NCBI GenBank assembly: GCA_004195045.1
Contig: SGBC01000004.1
Span: 216,631 to 280,630 of the forward strand
Direction of reading: 5' to 3'
DNA length: 64,000 nt
Source of the DNA: Candidatus Acididesulfobacter guangdongensis
Lineage (GTDB): Bacteria > SZUA-79 > Acidulodesulfobacterales > Acidulodesulfobacteraceae
Shown here: piece by piece, positions 43,144 to 51,756 of the stretch
How positions within the stretch are numbered: the first letter of the stretch is position 1
Layout of the letters: the number at the start of each line of letters is the position of its first letter
Position numbers and translations under genes: made by a program
The notes under the pieces: generated by a model
The model's input: the letters and a program-made list of their open reading frames with translations, nothing else
What the model was told of the DNA's origin: nothing
Databases searched by the model: none

Positions 43144-45570
43144 ATGATAATAACTGATGACAGCAGCACTGACAACAGCTATAAAAGCGATAATGACAGG
43201 TCAGGTAATTACATTGATAATGCAAACGCAAGCGCTTCTGTTCATTTGCCGGTGAGCAAAGATTATGCTCAATTCGGATTATCTTTTGAAGAATATAAAA
43301 AGATAAACGATACCATAAAGAGAGAGCCGGACGATTTTGAGCTGGGTATTTTTTCCGCTATGTGGTCGGAGCATTGCAGCTATAAAAGCACAAAAATACA
43401 TCTTAAAAATTTACCGTCAAAAGGTGACGCCGTTATTATAGGTCCTGGAGAAAACGCCGGAGTTGTAAAATTTGACGGCGATTATGTTCTTGTGTTTAAA
43501 ATGGAAAGCCATAATCACCCCTCTTTCATTGAGCCCTTTGAAGGCGCGGCGACCGGAGTAGGCGGAATTATGCGCGATATCTTTACAATGGGCGCAAGAC
43601 CTATTGCAAATCTTAATTCCCTCAGATTTGGAAATTTTAATCATCCAAGAACGCCCTATTATTTATCTGAAGTTGTAAAAGGCATAGGGTTTTACGGAAA
43701 CTGTATGGGAGTTCCTACCGTCGGCGGCGAGGTCGTGTTTGATTCATGCTATGATAATAATATACTTGTCAATGCTTTTACGATAGGAATAGCTAAAAAG
43801 GACGCTATATTTCTTTCATCAGCCTGTGAAGAAGGCAATTTTGTGGTGTATGTCGGTTCGGCAACGGGGATGGATGGAATCAACGGAGCTACCATGGCTT
43901 CAGGTGAATTTGATTCATCGAAAGCTAAAAAAAGAAGCACTGTTCAGGTTGGAGACCCTTTTACGGAAAAATTGCTGCTTGAGGCGTGCCTTGAGGCAAT
44001 GGATAAAAAACTTATAGTTTCCATTCAGGATATGGGCGCAGCCGGATTAACGAGCTCTTCTTTTGAGATGTCGGAAAATAGCGGTAAAGGCATGATTTTA
44101 AATATGGATAAAATTCCGTTAAGGGCGGCAGGTATGACGCCGCTTGACATTATGCTTTCGGAATCGCAGGAAAGAATGCTTATTGCATGCGAAAAGGGAA
44201 AATATGATGAGCTTGAAGGGATATTTAAAAAATGGGATTTAAATTGCGTTATTATAGGCGAAGTCACTAAAGAAAAAACAATTCAGTTTATTTATAAATC
44301 TAAACCGTATCATACGCTGTCTGTAGAGGCGGTGGTAAACGGTCCGTCTTACGATAGACCGTCGGCTGTTCCGTTATATATGAAAGATATAAAACAATTT
44401 TTGCCGGATGAATACAGAATGCCTAAGAATTTTAATTCCGTTGCCGAAAGAATTATATCTCATCCAAATATTGCATCAAAACATTTTATTTACAGGCAGT
44501 ACGATTATCAGATTGGAACAAATACGCTTGCAGGTCCGGGTTCATCTTGCGCAGTGCTGAGATATAAAGAATTTAACGCTTCGACCGATTCAATAAATTC
44601 GGCAAATCCCGCAGATTTAAGTTTAGATGATTTAACAAATCAGGCAGATTTAAGTTCCGGTTATCTAACAAATCAGGCAGATTTAAAGGCAGATTTAAGT
44701 TCCGGTATAATATTAAATTCAAACTGCAATTCAAAATATTGCTACCTTAATCCTTATAAAGGGGCAATGTTAGCTGTTATAGAATGCGCAAGGAATATTT
44801 CCGCATGCGGAGGAACGCCCGTTGCTATTACCGACTGCCTTAATTTCGCCAGTCCGGAAGACCCTGAAATTATGTGGCAGTTTAAAGAAGCCATAAGGGG
44901 CATAACGGATGCCGCCTTAAAATTTAATACCCCCGCGGTCAGCGGTAATGTCAGTTTATACAACGAAACAGCAGGAGCAGGGAAGATTTATCCTACTCCG
45001 GTAATTGCGATGGTAGGCTATATAGACGATGCCGGCAAAGCTATCAATTCAAATTATAAAGACGAAGGCGATAATGTTTACCTGCTTGGCAGGCTGTCCG
45101 GAAATCTCGGCGGGAGCTTATTTATGGAGCTTGTTCATAACGATTTTATGCAGGAACCGCTTTCTATTGATATGGACTATGAGTTAAAACTTCAGAGCTG
45201 CTTACGCGGTCTTATAGACGGGAAATTGTTAAAAAGCGCCGCTGATATCAGCGAGGGCGGTCTTTTTACGGCAGTAGCAGAACCGGCAATTTCATCAGAT
45301 AAAAATTTGGGCGTAATTGCGGAAGTACATAGAGACGGACTAAGAAACGACATGATTTTATTTTCTGAATTTGAACAGGCTTTTATTATAAGCGCAAATC
45401 CTTCGAACGAACATAAGATTTACGAATTTGCAAAAAATGCAGGTATTGAAATTGAAAAAATAGGAATAATTGTAAAAGATATTATAAAATTTAATAACAT
45501 AATAGAACTAAAAAGTGGTAAAATAAAAGAAAGGTATTATAACGCGGTAGAAAAATTATTTGGCAAGTAG
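43144..45570 (+). CDS. purL: Phosphoribosylformylglycinamidine synthase, large subunit
   Basis: The 808-residue PurL of the PurS-dependent type contains FGLSFEEYKKINDTIKREP, MWSEHCSYKSTKIHL, KMESHNHPSFIEPFEGAATG, GGIMRDIFTMGARPIA and the second-half GNVSLYNETAGAG and ISEGGLFTAVAE. It makes FGAM from FGAR, ATP and ammonia from PurQ. Two low-complexity additions occur: an N-terminal Ser/Asp/Asn tail (about 1-35) and an insertion at about 480-535 with a short internal repeat (LTNQADLSSGY, LTNQADLKAD). Both lie outside conserved motifs. The gene continues the purB/purS-purQ-purL-purF order. Confidence 0.93.
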   Translation: MIITDDSSTDNSYKSDNDRSGNYIDNANASASVHLPVSKDYAQFGLSFEEYKKINDTIKREPDDFELGIFSAMWSEHCSYKSTKIHLKNLPSKGDAVIIGPGENAGVVKFDGDYVLVFKMESHNHPSFIEPFEGAATGVGGIMRDIFTMGARPIANLNSLRFGNFNHPRTPYYLSEVVKGIGFYGNCMGVPTVGGEVVFDSCYDNNILVNAFTIGIAKKDAIFLSSACEEGNFVVYVGSATGMDGINGATMASGEFDSSKAKKRSTVQVGDPFTEKLLLEACLEAMDKKLIVSIQDMGAAGLTSSSFEMSENSGKGMILNMDKIPLRAAGMTPLDIMLSESQERMLIACEKGKYDELEGIFKKWDLNCVIIGEVTKEKTIQFIYKSKPYHTLSVEAVVNGPSYDRPSAVPLYMKDIKQFLPDEYRMPKNFNSVAERIISHPNIASKHFIYRQYDYQIGTNTLAGPGSSCAVLRYKEFNASTDSINSANPADLSLDDLTNQADLSSGYLTNQADLKADLSSGIILNSNCNSKYCYLNPYKGAMLAVIECARNISACGGTPVAITDCLNFASPEDPEIMWQFKEAIRGITDAALKFNTPAVSGNVSLYNETAGAGKIYPTPVIAMVGYIDDAGKAINSNYKDEGDNVYLLGRLSGNLGGSLFMELVHNDFMQEPLSIDMDYELKLQSCLRGLIDGKLLKSAADISEGGLFTAVAEPAISSDKNLGVIAEVHRDGLRNDMILFSEFEQAFIISANPSNEHKIYEFAKNAGIEIEKIGIIVKDIIKFNNIIELKSGKIKERYYNAVEKLFGK

Positions 45571-45700
45571 AGATTTATGTATTAATTAATAAATAAATTT
45601 AATAAATACACTAAATAAACAATAAATTAACAATTGCTTAAGCGATTAACAAAGCAATTATGCCAATCGATAACATATTTTAGTTAAAAAAACAGAGAAA

Positions 45701-47107
45701 ATGGAAGAAATCGACGAAGAGTGCGGAGTATTCGGTATTTATAATAATGAAGAATCCGCGAATATAACATATTTAGGATTATATGCGCTGCAGCACAGAG
45801 GACAGGAGTCATGCGGAATCGCTTCTTCTGATAACAGCAATATATATTTTCATAAAAATTTAGGTTTGGTCAATGATGTATTTAACGAAACCACCCTCAG
45901 TAAAATTAAAGGTAAACATGCTATAGGTCACGTAAGATATTCGACATCGGGGGAGACGCTGCTAAAAAATGCGCAGCCGCTTATTGCAGATTATTATTAC
46001 GGTTCTATTTCCGTAGCTCATAACGGAAATTTAACCAATGCGAATGTTCTTAAAAAAGAATTAGAAGAAAAAGGTTCAATATTTTATTCAAGTTCTGACA
46101 CCGAAGTAATTATACATCTGATAGCATCGTCAAAAGAGAGATTTTTAGTTGACAGGATTATAAGCTCGCTTGAAAAAGTCAAAGGTGCTTATTCATTTTT
46201 ATTTTTGTCTGAAAATGAATTGATAGCCGCAAGAGACCCTTTCGGTTTTCGTCCGCTCGTCATAGGGGAACTTGAAGGCTCTGTTGTTTTTGCATCCGAA
46301 ACATGCAGTTTAGATTTAATAAATGCAAAATATATACGCGATGTTAAACCCGGCGAAATCATTCTTGTCAATAGCGAAGGTATGAAAAGTTTTTTTCCGT
46401 TTGAAAAGAAAAAAAATTCATACTGTGTTTTTGAATTGATTTATTTTTCACGCCCCGACAGTATATACAACGGCAAATCAATTTATAAAATCCGCAGCGC
46501 AATGGGCAGACAGCTTGCCAGAGATGCATATATAGATGCCGATATTGTGATACCTGTTCCTGATTCGGGAGTTCCGGCAGCTCTTGGCTATTCTAAAGAA
46601 TCCGGCATACCGTTTGAAATGGGTTTTACTAGAAATCATTATGTAGGCAGGACTTTTATAGAACCTAAAAGAGCAATAAGAAACTTTGGCGTAAAAATTA
46701 AACTCAATCCTGTTTTGGATGTCATAGAAGGAAAAAAAGTCGTAGTGGTTGACGATTCTGTCGTAAGAGGGACTACCTCTAAAAAAATAGTGGATATGCT
46801 TAAGGCGGCGGGGGCTAAAGAAATACATCTTCGTCTAAGCTCGCCTATGGTTTCTTCTCCATGCTATTACGGTATAGATACTCCGATCAAAGAAGAACTT
46901 ATGGCGTCAAAATATTCTGAAGACGAAATAAATAGCCAGTTAGGCGCTACCTCCACAAAATTTTTAACTTTAGGCGGTTTAAGAAAAGTAGTGGGAAATG
47001 AAATTAATTTTTGCGAAGCGTGTTTTTCAGGGGCTTATCCGGAAGATATTGAATGTGAAAATGATTATTACGGTCAATTGAAATTATTCAGTAAAGAGAT
47101 TATATAA
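45701..47107 (+). CDS. purF: Amidophosphoribosyltransferase
   Basis: The 468-residue enzyme has a short propeptide MEEIDEE before the catalytic Cys8 of ECGVFGIYN, which must be exposed by processing. GLYALQHRGQESCGIA, GHVRYSTSGE and AHNGNLTNA complete the glutaminase part. The phosphoribosyltransferase part has VVVVDDSVVRGTTSKKIV, the PRPP loop. CYYGIDTP and FCEACFSG keep Cys residues like those binding the 4Fe-4S cluster in Bacillus-type PurF; the four-Cys set (also CVFELIYF) is compatible with a cluster. It catalyses the first committed step of purine synthesis. Confidence 0.93.
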   Translation: MEEIDEECGVFGIYNNEESANITYLGLYALQHRGQESCGIASSDNSNIYFHKNLGLVNDVFNETTLSKIKGKHAIGHVRYSTSGETLLKNAQPLIADYYYGSISVAHNGNLTNANVLKKELEEKGSIFYSSSDTEVIIHLIASSKERFLVDRIISSLEKVKGAYSFLFLSENELIAARDPFGFRPLVIGELEGSVVFASETCSLDLINAKYIRDVKPGEIILVNSEGMKSFFPFEKKKNSYCVFELIYFSRPDSIYNGKSIYKIRSAMGRQLARDAYIDADIVIPVPDSGVPAALGYSKESGIPFEMGFTRNHYVGRTFIEPKRAIRNFGVKIKLNPVLDVIEGKKVVVVDDSVVRGTTSKKIVDMLKAAGAKEIHLRLSSPMVSSPCYYGIDTPIKEELMASKYSEDEINSQLGATSTKFLTLGGLRKVVGNEINFCEACFSGAYPEDIECENDYYGQLKLFSKEII

Positions 47108-47259
47108 TTTTAAGACGCGAAAAAAAATAATAAAATAATAAAAATAATAAAAGACAAATTAATAATAAATAATAAGAATAATAATAAATAATAATAAATT
47201 AATAATAAATAATAAGAATAATAATAACTAATAATAAATAATCAAAATAATAAAAGGTA
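47108..47259 (+). repeat. AATAATAAA-type tandem repeat between purF and pyrE
   Basis: Units of AATTAATAATAAATAATAAGAATAATAATAAAT occur twice in a row (about 47158 and 47197), within a longer run of AATAAT triplets that fills the spacer. Confidence 0.75.
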
Positions 47260-47871
47260 ATGGATAAAAATAATAGTTTTGATTCAAATATATTGAATGT
47301 CAATAGCGGCGAAATAAGATTAAAAGTTTTAAATGCAATAAAAACATTATGCTACGAAAAAAAAGAATTTACCTTAGTATCCGGAAGAAAAAGCGATTTT
47401 TATATTGATTTGAGAAGAATTTCTTTTGACGGCGATTATCTCTATTATATAGGAAAATTACTGTATGGCGAGTTAACGGCTCTCAACGGCAGAATGCCGT
47501 ATGACGTTATTGCGGGTGTTCCCGTAGGGGGACTGCCGCTGGTTGCGTCTATATTAATTGCAAGCTTTTTAGATAATAATCCTTTAAAATCTGTTGTTAT
47601 CAGAAAAGAAAGAAAAGGATACGGAAAAGGCAATATGATTGAGCCTGTCCAGTTTCTTGGAAAAGATGCTAAAATAGTAATTATTGAAGATGTTGTTACC
47701 ACAGGAGGCTCAATTTTAAACGCCGTAAATAACGCAAGAAATGAAGGTTACATAATTAATAGCGCGGTGTGTATTGTGGACAGGGAAGAAGGCGGCAAAG
47801 AAAATTTATTGGAAAACGGTATCAGCTTAGTTTCTCTTTTTACAAGGGCTGATATATTGCTGCCGCAATAA
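47260..47871 (+). CDS. pyrE: Orotate phosphoribosyltransferase
   Basis: The 203-residue protein shows FTLVSGRKSDFYIDLRRISF, VIAGVPVGGLPLV, VVIRKERKGYGKG and the PRPP loop VIIEDVVTTGGSIL, the full PyrE set. It couples orotate to PRPP to give OMP in pyrimidine synthesis. AAAGG lies 6 bp before the ATG. It continues the purine block, which may be one transcript. The last 24 coding bases with stop and 11 bp after it are duplicated downstream. Confidence 0.93.
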   Translation: MDKNNSFDSNILNVNSGEIRLKVLNAIKTLCYEKKEFTLVSGRKSDFYIDLRRISFDGDYLYYIGKLLYGELTALNGRMPYDVIAGVPVGGLPLVASILIASFLDNNPLKSVVIRKERKGYGKGNMIEPVQFLGKDAKIVIIEDVVTTGGSILNAVNNARNEGYIINSAVCIVDREEGGKENLLENGISLVSLFTRADILLPQ

Positions 47872-47954
47872 ATAAAATTGCAAAAAACTCAAATATAAAT
47901 CAAGATATCACAGAAAAATGCTGATATATTGCTGCCGCAATAAATAAAATTGCA
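47848..47954 (+). repeat. Exact 35-bp duplication of the pyrE 3' end
   Basis: The 35 bp starting GCTGATATATTGCTGCCGCA at 47848-47882 (last eight codons with stop and following bases) are repeated without mismatch at 47920-47954. Confidence 0.9.
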
Positions 47955-48002
47955 GCGCCTGTCTAAGTTTATTTTTTTATATTATTATCAATAATAACTG
48001 CT

Positions 48003-48740
48003 ATGAATAAAAAACCATATTTTATATTATTTGCAATTTATGTAACTATTTTTTTTGTTCTTTCCGTAACTTTATCCGGCTGCGCGCTTGTAACCAACAA
48101 TAATTCAGAATACGGCAAAAACAGAATAAACAGTGAGATTAATAATAGCAATAATAAAATCAAAGGCGCGGCAAATCGTCAAAAAGTTACATATTATAAT
48201 AATAGCTACGCCGGTGTGCTGAATTATTTTACTAAAAAAACTGATGCTTATAATTTTGAAAATTTAAGCACTATAATGTATTTACGCGCAACATATTTTA
48301 ATAGACAGTTTGTATTTGCTTATGCAAAGAAATACGCAAAATATTATATGCTGAACAGAAAGGCTTTTAAGAAAATGCTGCACAAATTATACAGCAAATC
48401 AGACAAACATATAAAATTTTTTATATCAGTGTTTACTCCGCAAAGCAAGTATAACAATTTTAATTCGAGCCGTTCTATATGGATGATATATCTTGCTAAT
48501 AATAAGAATGAGAATGTTTTGCCTTTAACGATTAAACCTGCGGAACAAAAAAGAGCCTTTTTAAAAGCTTTTTTTCCTTATATTACAAAATGGTCAAAAC
48601 AATATATTGTTGAGTTTCCAAAATATTACAACAAGAAGAAAAAAGAACTGCTTATAACGAAACACACAAAATGGATTAAACTTATTATTCTCGGCGTCAA
48701 AGGAAAGGCGGTTTTAAAATGGGATTTGCGCTCTAATTAG
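48003..48740 (+). CDS. Lipoprotein of unknown function
   Basis: The 245-residue protein has a signal peptide with lipobox LSGC (Cys at about residue 27). An Asn-rich stretch (about 30-60) follows, then a Lys/Tyr/Phe-rich domain with TIMYLRATYFNRQFVFAYAKKYAKYY and VFTPQSKYNNFNSSRSIWMIYLANN, and an ending resembling a beta-rich domain (KLIILGVKGKAVLKWDLRSN). No family is recognised. The product should be anchored to the inner or outer membrane. It sits between pyrE and nadB in the same direction. Confidence 0.7.
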   Translation: MNKKPYFILFAIYVTIFFVLSVTLSGCALVTNNNSEYGKNRINSEINNSNNKIKGAANRQKVTYYNNSYAGVLNYFTKKTDAYNFENLSTIMYLRATYFNRQFVFAYAKKYAKYYMLNRKAFKKMLHKLYSKSDKHIKFFISVFTPQSKYNNFNSSRSIWMIYLANNKNENVLPLTIKPAEQKRAFLKAFFPYITKWSKQYIVEFPKYYNKKKKELLITKHTKWIKLIILGVKGKAVLKWDLRSN

Positions 48741-48841
48741 ATGATTAAATTATAAAAATTGTAAATTATTGAAGATGAAATTATAAAATATTTAATTAAA
48801 ATAGAATAAAATAAATTTAAAAAAGGTTAAAAGCAAAAACA

Positions 48842-50515
48842 ATGCATTTCAATGTTTTAATAATAGGTTCGGGCATTGCAGGCTTAAGTCTGGCAAACAG
48901 ATACCCTGAAAATATTTCAGTAGGTATTTTTACAAAAAAAGAAGAGGCTGAATCAAACACAAATTACGCGCAGGGCGGTCTTGCGGCGGTTATGAATATT
49001 AAAGATTCCGTTGAACTTCATGTAAAAGACACATTGGCTGCAGGAGACGGTTTGTGCGACGAAGAAGTAGTAAAAATGGTTGTCGAAGAAGGACCGTCGG
49101 TTGTGGACGACCTGCTTAGCTGGGGCGTTAATTTTGCAAGATACAAAGAAAACGAAGAAACTTTTGATCTTGGAAGGGAAGGCGGACACTCGCAGAGGAG
49201 GGTTCTGCACGCCGGAGATATTACAGGCAGAGAAATAGAAAGAGCGTTAGTTGAAAAATCAAGAAGTAAAAGCAATATTTCAATTTTCGAAAATCATATT
49301 GCAATAGATTTTATTACCTCGCACAAATTAAAAAAAGAAAGAAATATGCCAGATAAAGTTTTAGGAGCTTATTTTTTAGATAAAAACAGCGACAGAGTAG
49401 TTCCGGTAAGCGCAGATTTTGTCGTTATAGCAACCGGAGGAGCGGGCAAGGTTTTTCTTTATACTTCAAATCCTGATATTTCCACCGGAGACGGGATTGC
49501 AGCGGCGTACAGAATAGGAGCTAAGGTTGCAAATATGGAATTTTATCAATTCCATCCTACAATTTTATATCATCCTGAAGCTAAATCTTTTTTAATATCC
49601 GAAGCGCTCAGAGGAGAAGGCGGCACTTTGAGGCTTAAAGACGGAACGCCTTTTATGGATTTGGTGCATCCCTTAAAAAGCCTTGCTCCGAGGGATATAG
49701 TAGCAAGAACAATTGATTTTGAAATGAAAAGGACCGGAGACGAATGTGTATATCTTGATATGACTCACAAATCAAAGGAATTCTTAGAAAAACGTTTTCC
49801 TGATATATTTAAAACAACACTCAGTTTCGGCATTGATATGTCAAAACAGTGGATACCCGTTGTTCCGGCTGCCCATTATCTCTGTGGAGGAATATTGACA
49901 GATAAAGACGGCTTAACGTCGATAGACAATCTGTACGCTATCGGAGAGGTCGCATGTACAGGACTTCACGGCGCAAATAGACTTGCGAGCAATTCATTGC
50001 TTGAAGGCTGTGTTTTCGCCAAAAAAGCCTACGAATCTACAATGAAAAAAATGGATAGTCTTATAAAAATAAAATCAGTTCAATTTCACTATGATGATAA
50101 ATCGTATAAATCGAACGATAAATCATCGCAGGATTTAAAATATAACGACGAAAATAATAATGACATCGTTCCCGAATGGAAAGATTTCGGTCTTGAAGGC
50201 GGAGACGAGCTTATAGTTATAACACATAACTGGGACGAACTGCGGCGAATGATGTGGAATTACGTCGGTATAGTGAGGTCAAATAAGAGGCTTGAAAGGG
50301 CTAAGAGACGCATTGATAACCTTATTGACGAAATTAAAGAATATTACTGGAATTTTAAAATATCTTCAGATTTAATAGAATTAAGAAATATTGCCGAGGT
50401 TGCAAATTTGATTATTACATCGGCTATGCTCAGAAAAGAATCTAGAGGAACGCACTATACTATAGATTATCCCGCAAAAGACGATAAAAATTTTAAACAT
50501 CCAACAGTACTGTAA
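48842..50515 (+). CDS. nadB: L-aspartate oxidase
   Basis: The 557-residue flavoprotein begins NVLIIGSGIAGLSLANRYPE (FAD-binding Rossmann motif) and has TNYAQGGLAAVM, GREGGHSQRRVLHAGDITGREI, FVVIATGGAGKVF, FYQFHPTILYHPE, PAAHYLCGGI and GLHGANRLASNSLLEG. These distinguish NadB from fumarate reductase by the HS(Q)R and the Glu/Arg set. It oxidises aspartate to iminoaspartate for NAD synthesis, using oxygen or fumarate. A Lys/Ser/Asp-rich insertion of about 25 residues (about 415-440) precedes the C-terminal helices. No nadA or nadC gene is in the window. Confidence 0.93.
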   Translation: MHFNVLIIGSGIAGLSLANRYPENISVGIFTKKEEAESNTNYAQGGLAAVMNIKDSVELHVKDTLAAGDGLCDEEVVKMVVEEGPSVVDDLLSWGVNFARYKENEETFDLGREGGHSQRRVLHAGDITGREIERALVEKSRSKSNISIFENHIAIDFITSHKLKKERNMPDKVLGAYFLDKNSDRVVPVSADFVVIATGGAGKVFLYTSNPDISTGDGIAAAYRIGAKVANMEFYQFHPTILYHPEAKSFLISEALRGEGGTLRLKDGTPFMDLVHPLKSLAPRDIVARTIDFEMKRTGDECVYLDMTHKSKEFLEKRFPDIFKTTLSFGIDMSKQWIPVVPAAHYLCGGILTDKDGLTSIDNLYAIGEVACTGLHGANRLASNSLLEGCVFAKKAYESTMKKMDSLIKIKSVQFHYDDKSYKSNDKSSQDLKYNDENNNDIVPEWKDFGLEGGDELIVITHNWDELRRMMWNYVGIVRSNKRLERAKRRIDNLIDEIKEYYWNFKISSDLIELRNIAEVANLIITSAMLRKESRGTHYTIDYPAKDDKNFKHPTVL

Positions 50516-50605
50516 GTTTGTCTTTAACTGTAAAAAAAGCCTACAATTTCTATAATCTGACACAGATAAAAAGATAAAAAATTGTCGATGAAAAATAAAT
50601 AAATC

Positions 50606-50754
50606 GATAAAATAAATCAGATATGGTTTATAAAAAATAAATAAAATAAATAAATCAGATATATATAATTAGATATGGTTTGTATATATTAAAATACTCC
50701 CGACCGCGGCAAACGCAGTCGGGAGTATGAGATAAAATAAATCAGATATGGTTT
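50606..50754. repeat. 24-bp direct repeats flanking the pilin terminator
   Basis: GATAAAATAAATCAGATATGGTTT occurs at 50606-50629 and 50731-50754, exactly. A partial copy (CAGATAT, then AGATATGGTTT) lies between at about 50657-50681. The hairpin terminator at 50694 sits between the two. Confidence 0.8.
50694..50728 (-). terminator. Rho-independent terminator of the prepilin-like gene
   Basis: ATACTCCCGAC pairs with GTCGGGAGTAT (11 bp) around a 13-nt loop. On the minus strand the stem is followed by TTTTAATATA. It is 36 bp after the prepilin stop codon and is much richer in G+C than its surroundings. Confidence 0.85.
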
Positions 50755-50764
50755 CTGTGATTTC

Positions 50765-51505
50765 TTATGACTGGCAAGGCGTCATATAAAATCCTTCTAT
50801 GTTGTCATTTGCGGATATAACCATGTAATAAGCGTAGCTGTCTTCTACCGAGCCGTTTGTATAGACATAATCTATATTGCCTATTTGTTCGGTATATTCA
50901 TTAACAGGTACGGTCGTGGTAGGCAGAACATAATTTGGATTGGTCGTCGCTGAATTGTTGCATATTAGACCTGCGGAAAGACCTGTTGCCGTGCCGGGAC
51001 CTGTAACTGCGCCGTTTGAATAAACAAGCCACCATGAATTGCCCGGGGTTGATGTTGAAGGAACGCTCGGAGCAGTTGTCACAATATTGTAAGATGTGCC
51101 TGAACCTGCCGGAGAGCCAGTTATAGGCGTTGTATAGTTAGGCAGTAATAAAAACGGATTTGCGTAAGGATTAGTTCCCGCTGTATTAGCGGCAGGCAGT
51201 GTAGGTTCAAATGTCACTTTTCCTTTTGTTGTAGCGCTAAACCCTGTAATAGCTACATAAGTTGATAAATCATTATTTACCAAATTTTTAGACATCTGGC
51301 TTGTTACACCCTCGCCAAGCGAGCCTATTACGCCCTGCGAAGCCGCCTTATTTGCCGAACCGGTTAAATTAACGAATTTCGGCAGTACCACAGCCGCCAA
51401 AATACCTATCAGCAAAATAACCATAACAAGTTCGATAAGCGTAAAAGCTTCGCTGTTTTTAAGTCTTTTAAAATCTTTCGTTAAAGAATCAAACATTTTC
51501 ATCAT
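50765..51505 (-). CDS. Type IV prepilin-like protein
   Basis: I use the ATG at 51505, which has GGGAG 5 bp upstream. The leader is short and basic (FDSLTKDFKRLKNSEA), followed by FTLIELVMVILLIGILAAVVLPKF, the prepilin N-terminal helix with Glu at position 5. The residue before the cleavage point is Ala instead of the usual Gly (SEA-FTLIEL), which some prepilin peptidases accept. The mature protein (about 225 residues) has a Pro/Thr/Ser/Asn-rich globular part and two or more Cys (CNNSA, and CQS at the very end). It may be a pilin or type II secretion pseudopilin. No assembly genes are in the window. Confidence 0.85.
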   Translation of the reverse strand: MMKMFDSLTKDFKRLKNSEAFTLIELVMVILLIGILAAVVLPKFVNLTGSANKAASQGVIGSLGEGVTSQMSKNLVNNDLSTYVAITGFSATTKGKVTFEPTLPAANTAGTNPYANPFLLLPNYTTPITGSPAGSGTSYNIVTTAPSVPSTSTPGNSWWLVYSNGAVTGPGTATGLSAGLICNNSATTNPNYVLPTTTVPVNEYTEQIGNIDYVYTNGSVEDSYAYYMVISANDNIEGFYMTPCQS

Positions 51506-51756
51506 TAACACTCCCTTTTTTAAATAAAATTAAATAAAAAAATTTCCAATAAATAAAATTAATAAAAAATATGTTAAATTTACAAAACATAGTCTAATAT
51601 TTAGATAAAATGTTATTTTATACTGACTTATTATATTATTAGTTTAATATATAATCAAATATTTTTTTTATGTTTATGTTTAACAATTTTATTATTTATT
51701 GCAGTATTATCAATTTGTCAGCGCAAATCGGGCGAAAAAATTTTTAATAAAATTTA
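51506..51756. other. AT-rich spacer between prepilin and PAS-GGDEF genes
   Basis: No gene and no clear signal; it should hold the prepilin promoter. AAATAAAATTAAATAAAA-type repeats occupy 51520-51570. Confidence 0.35.
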
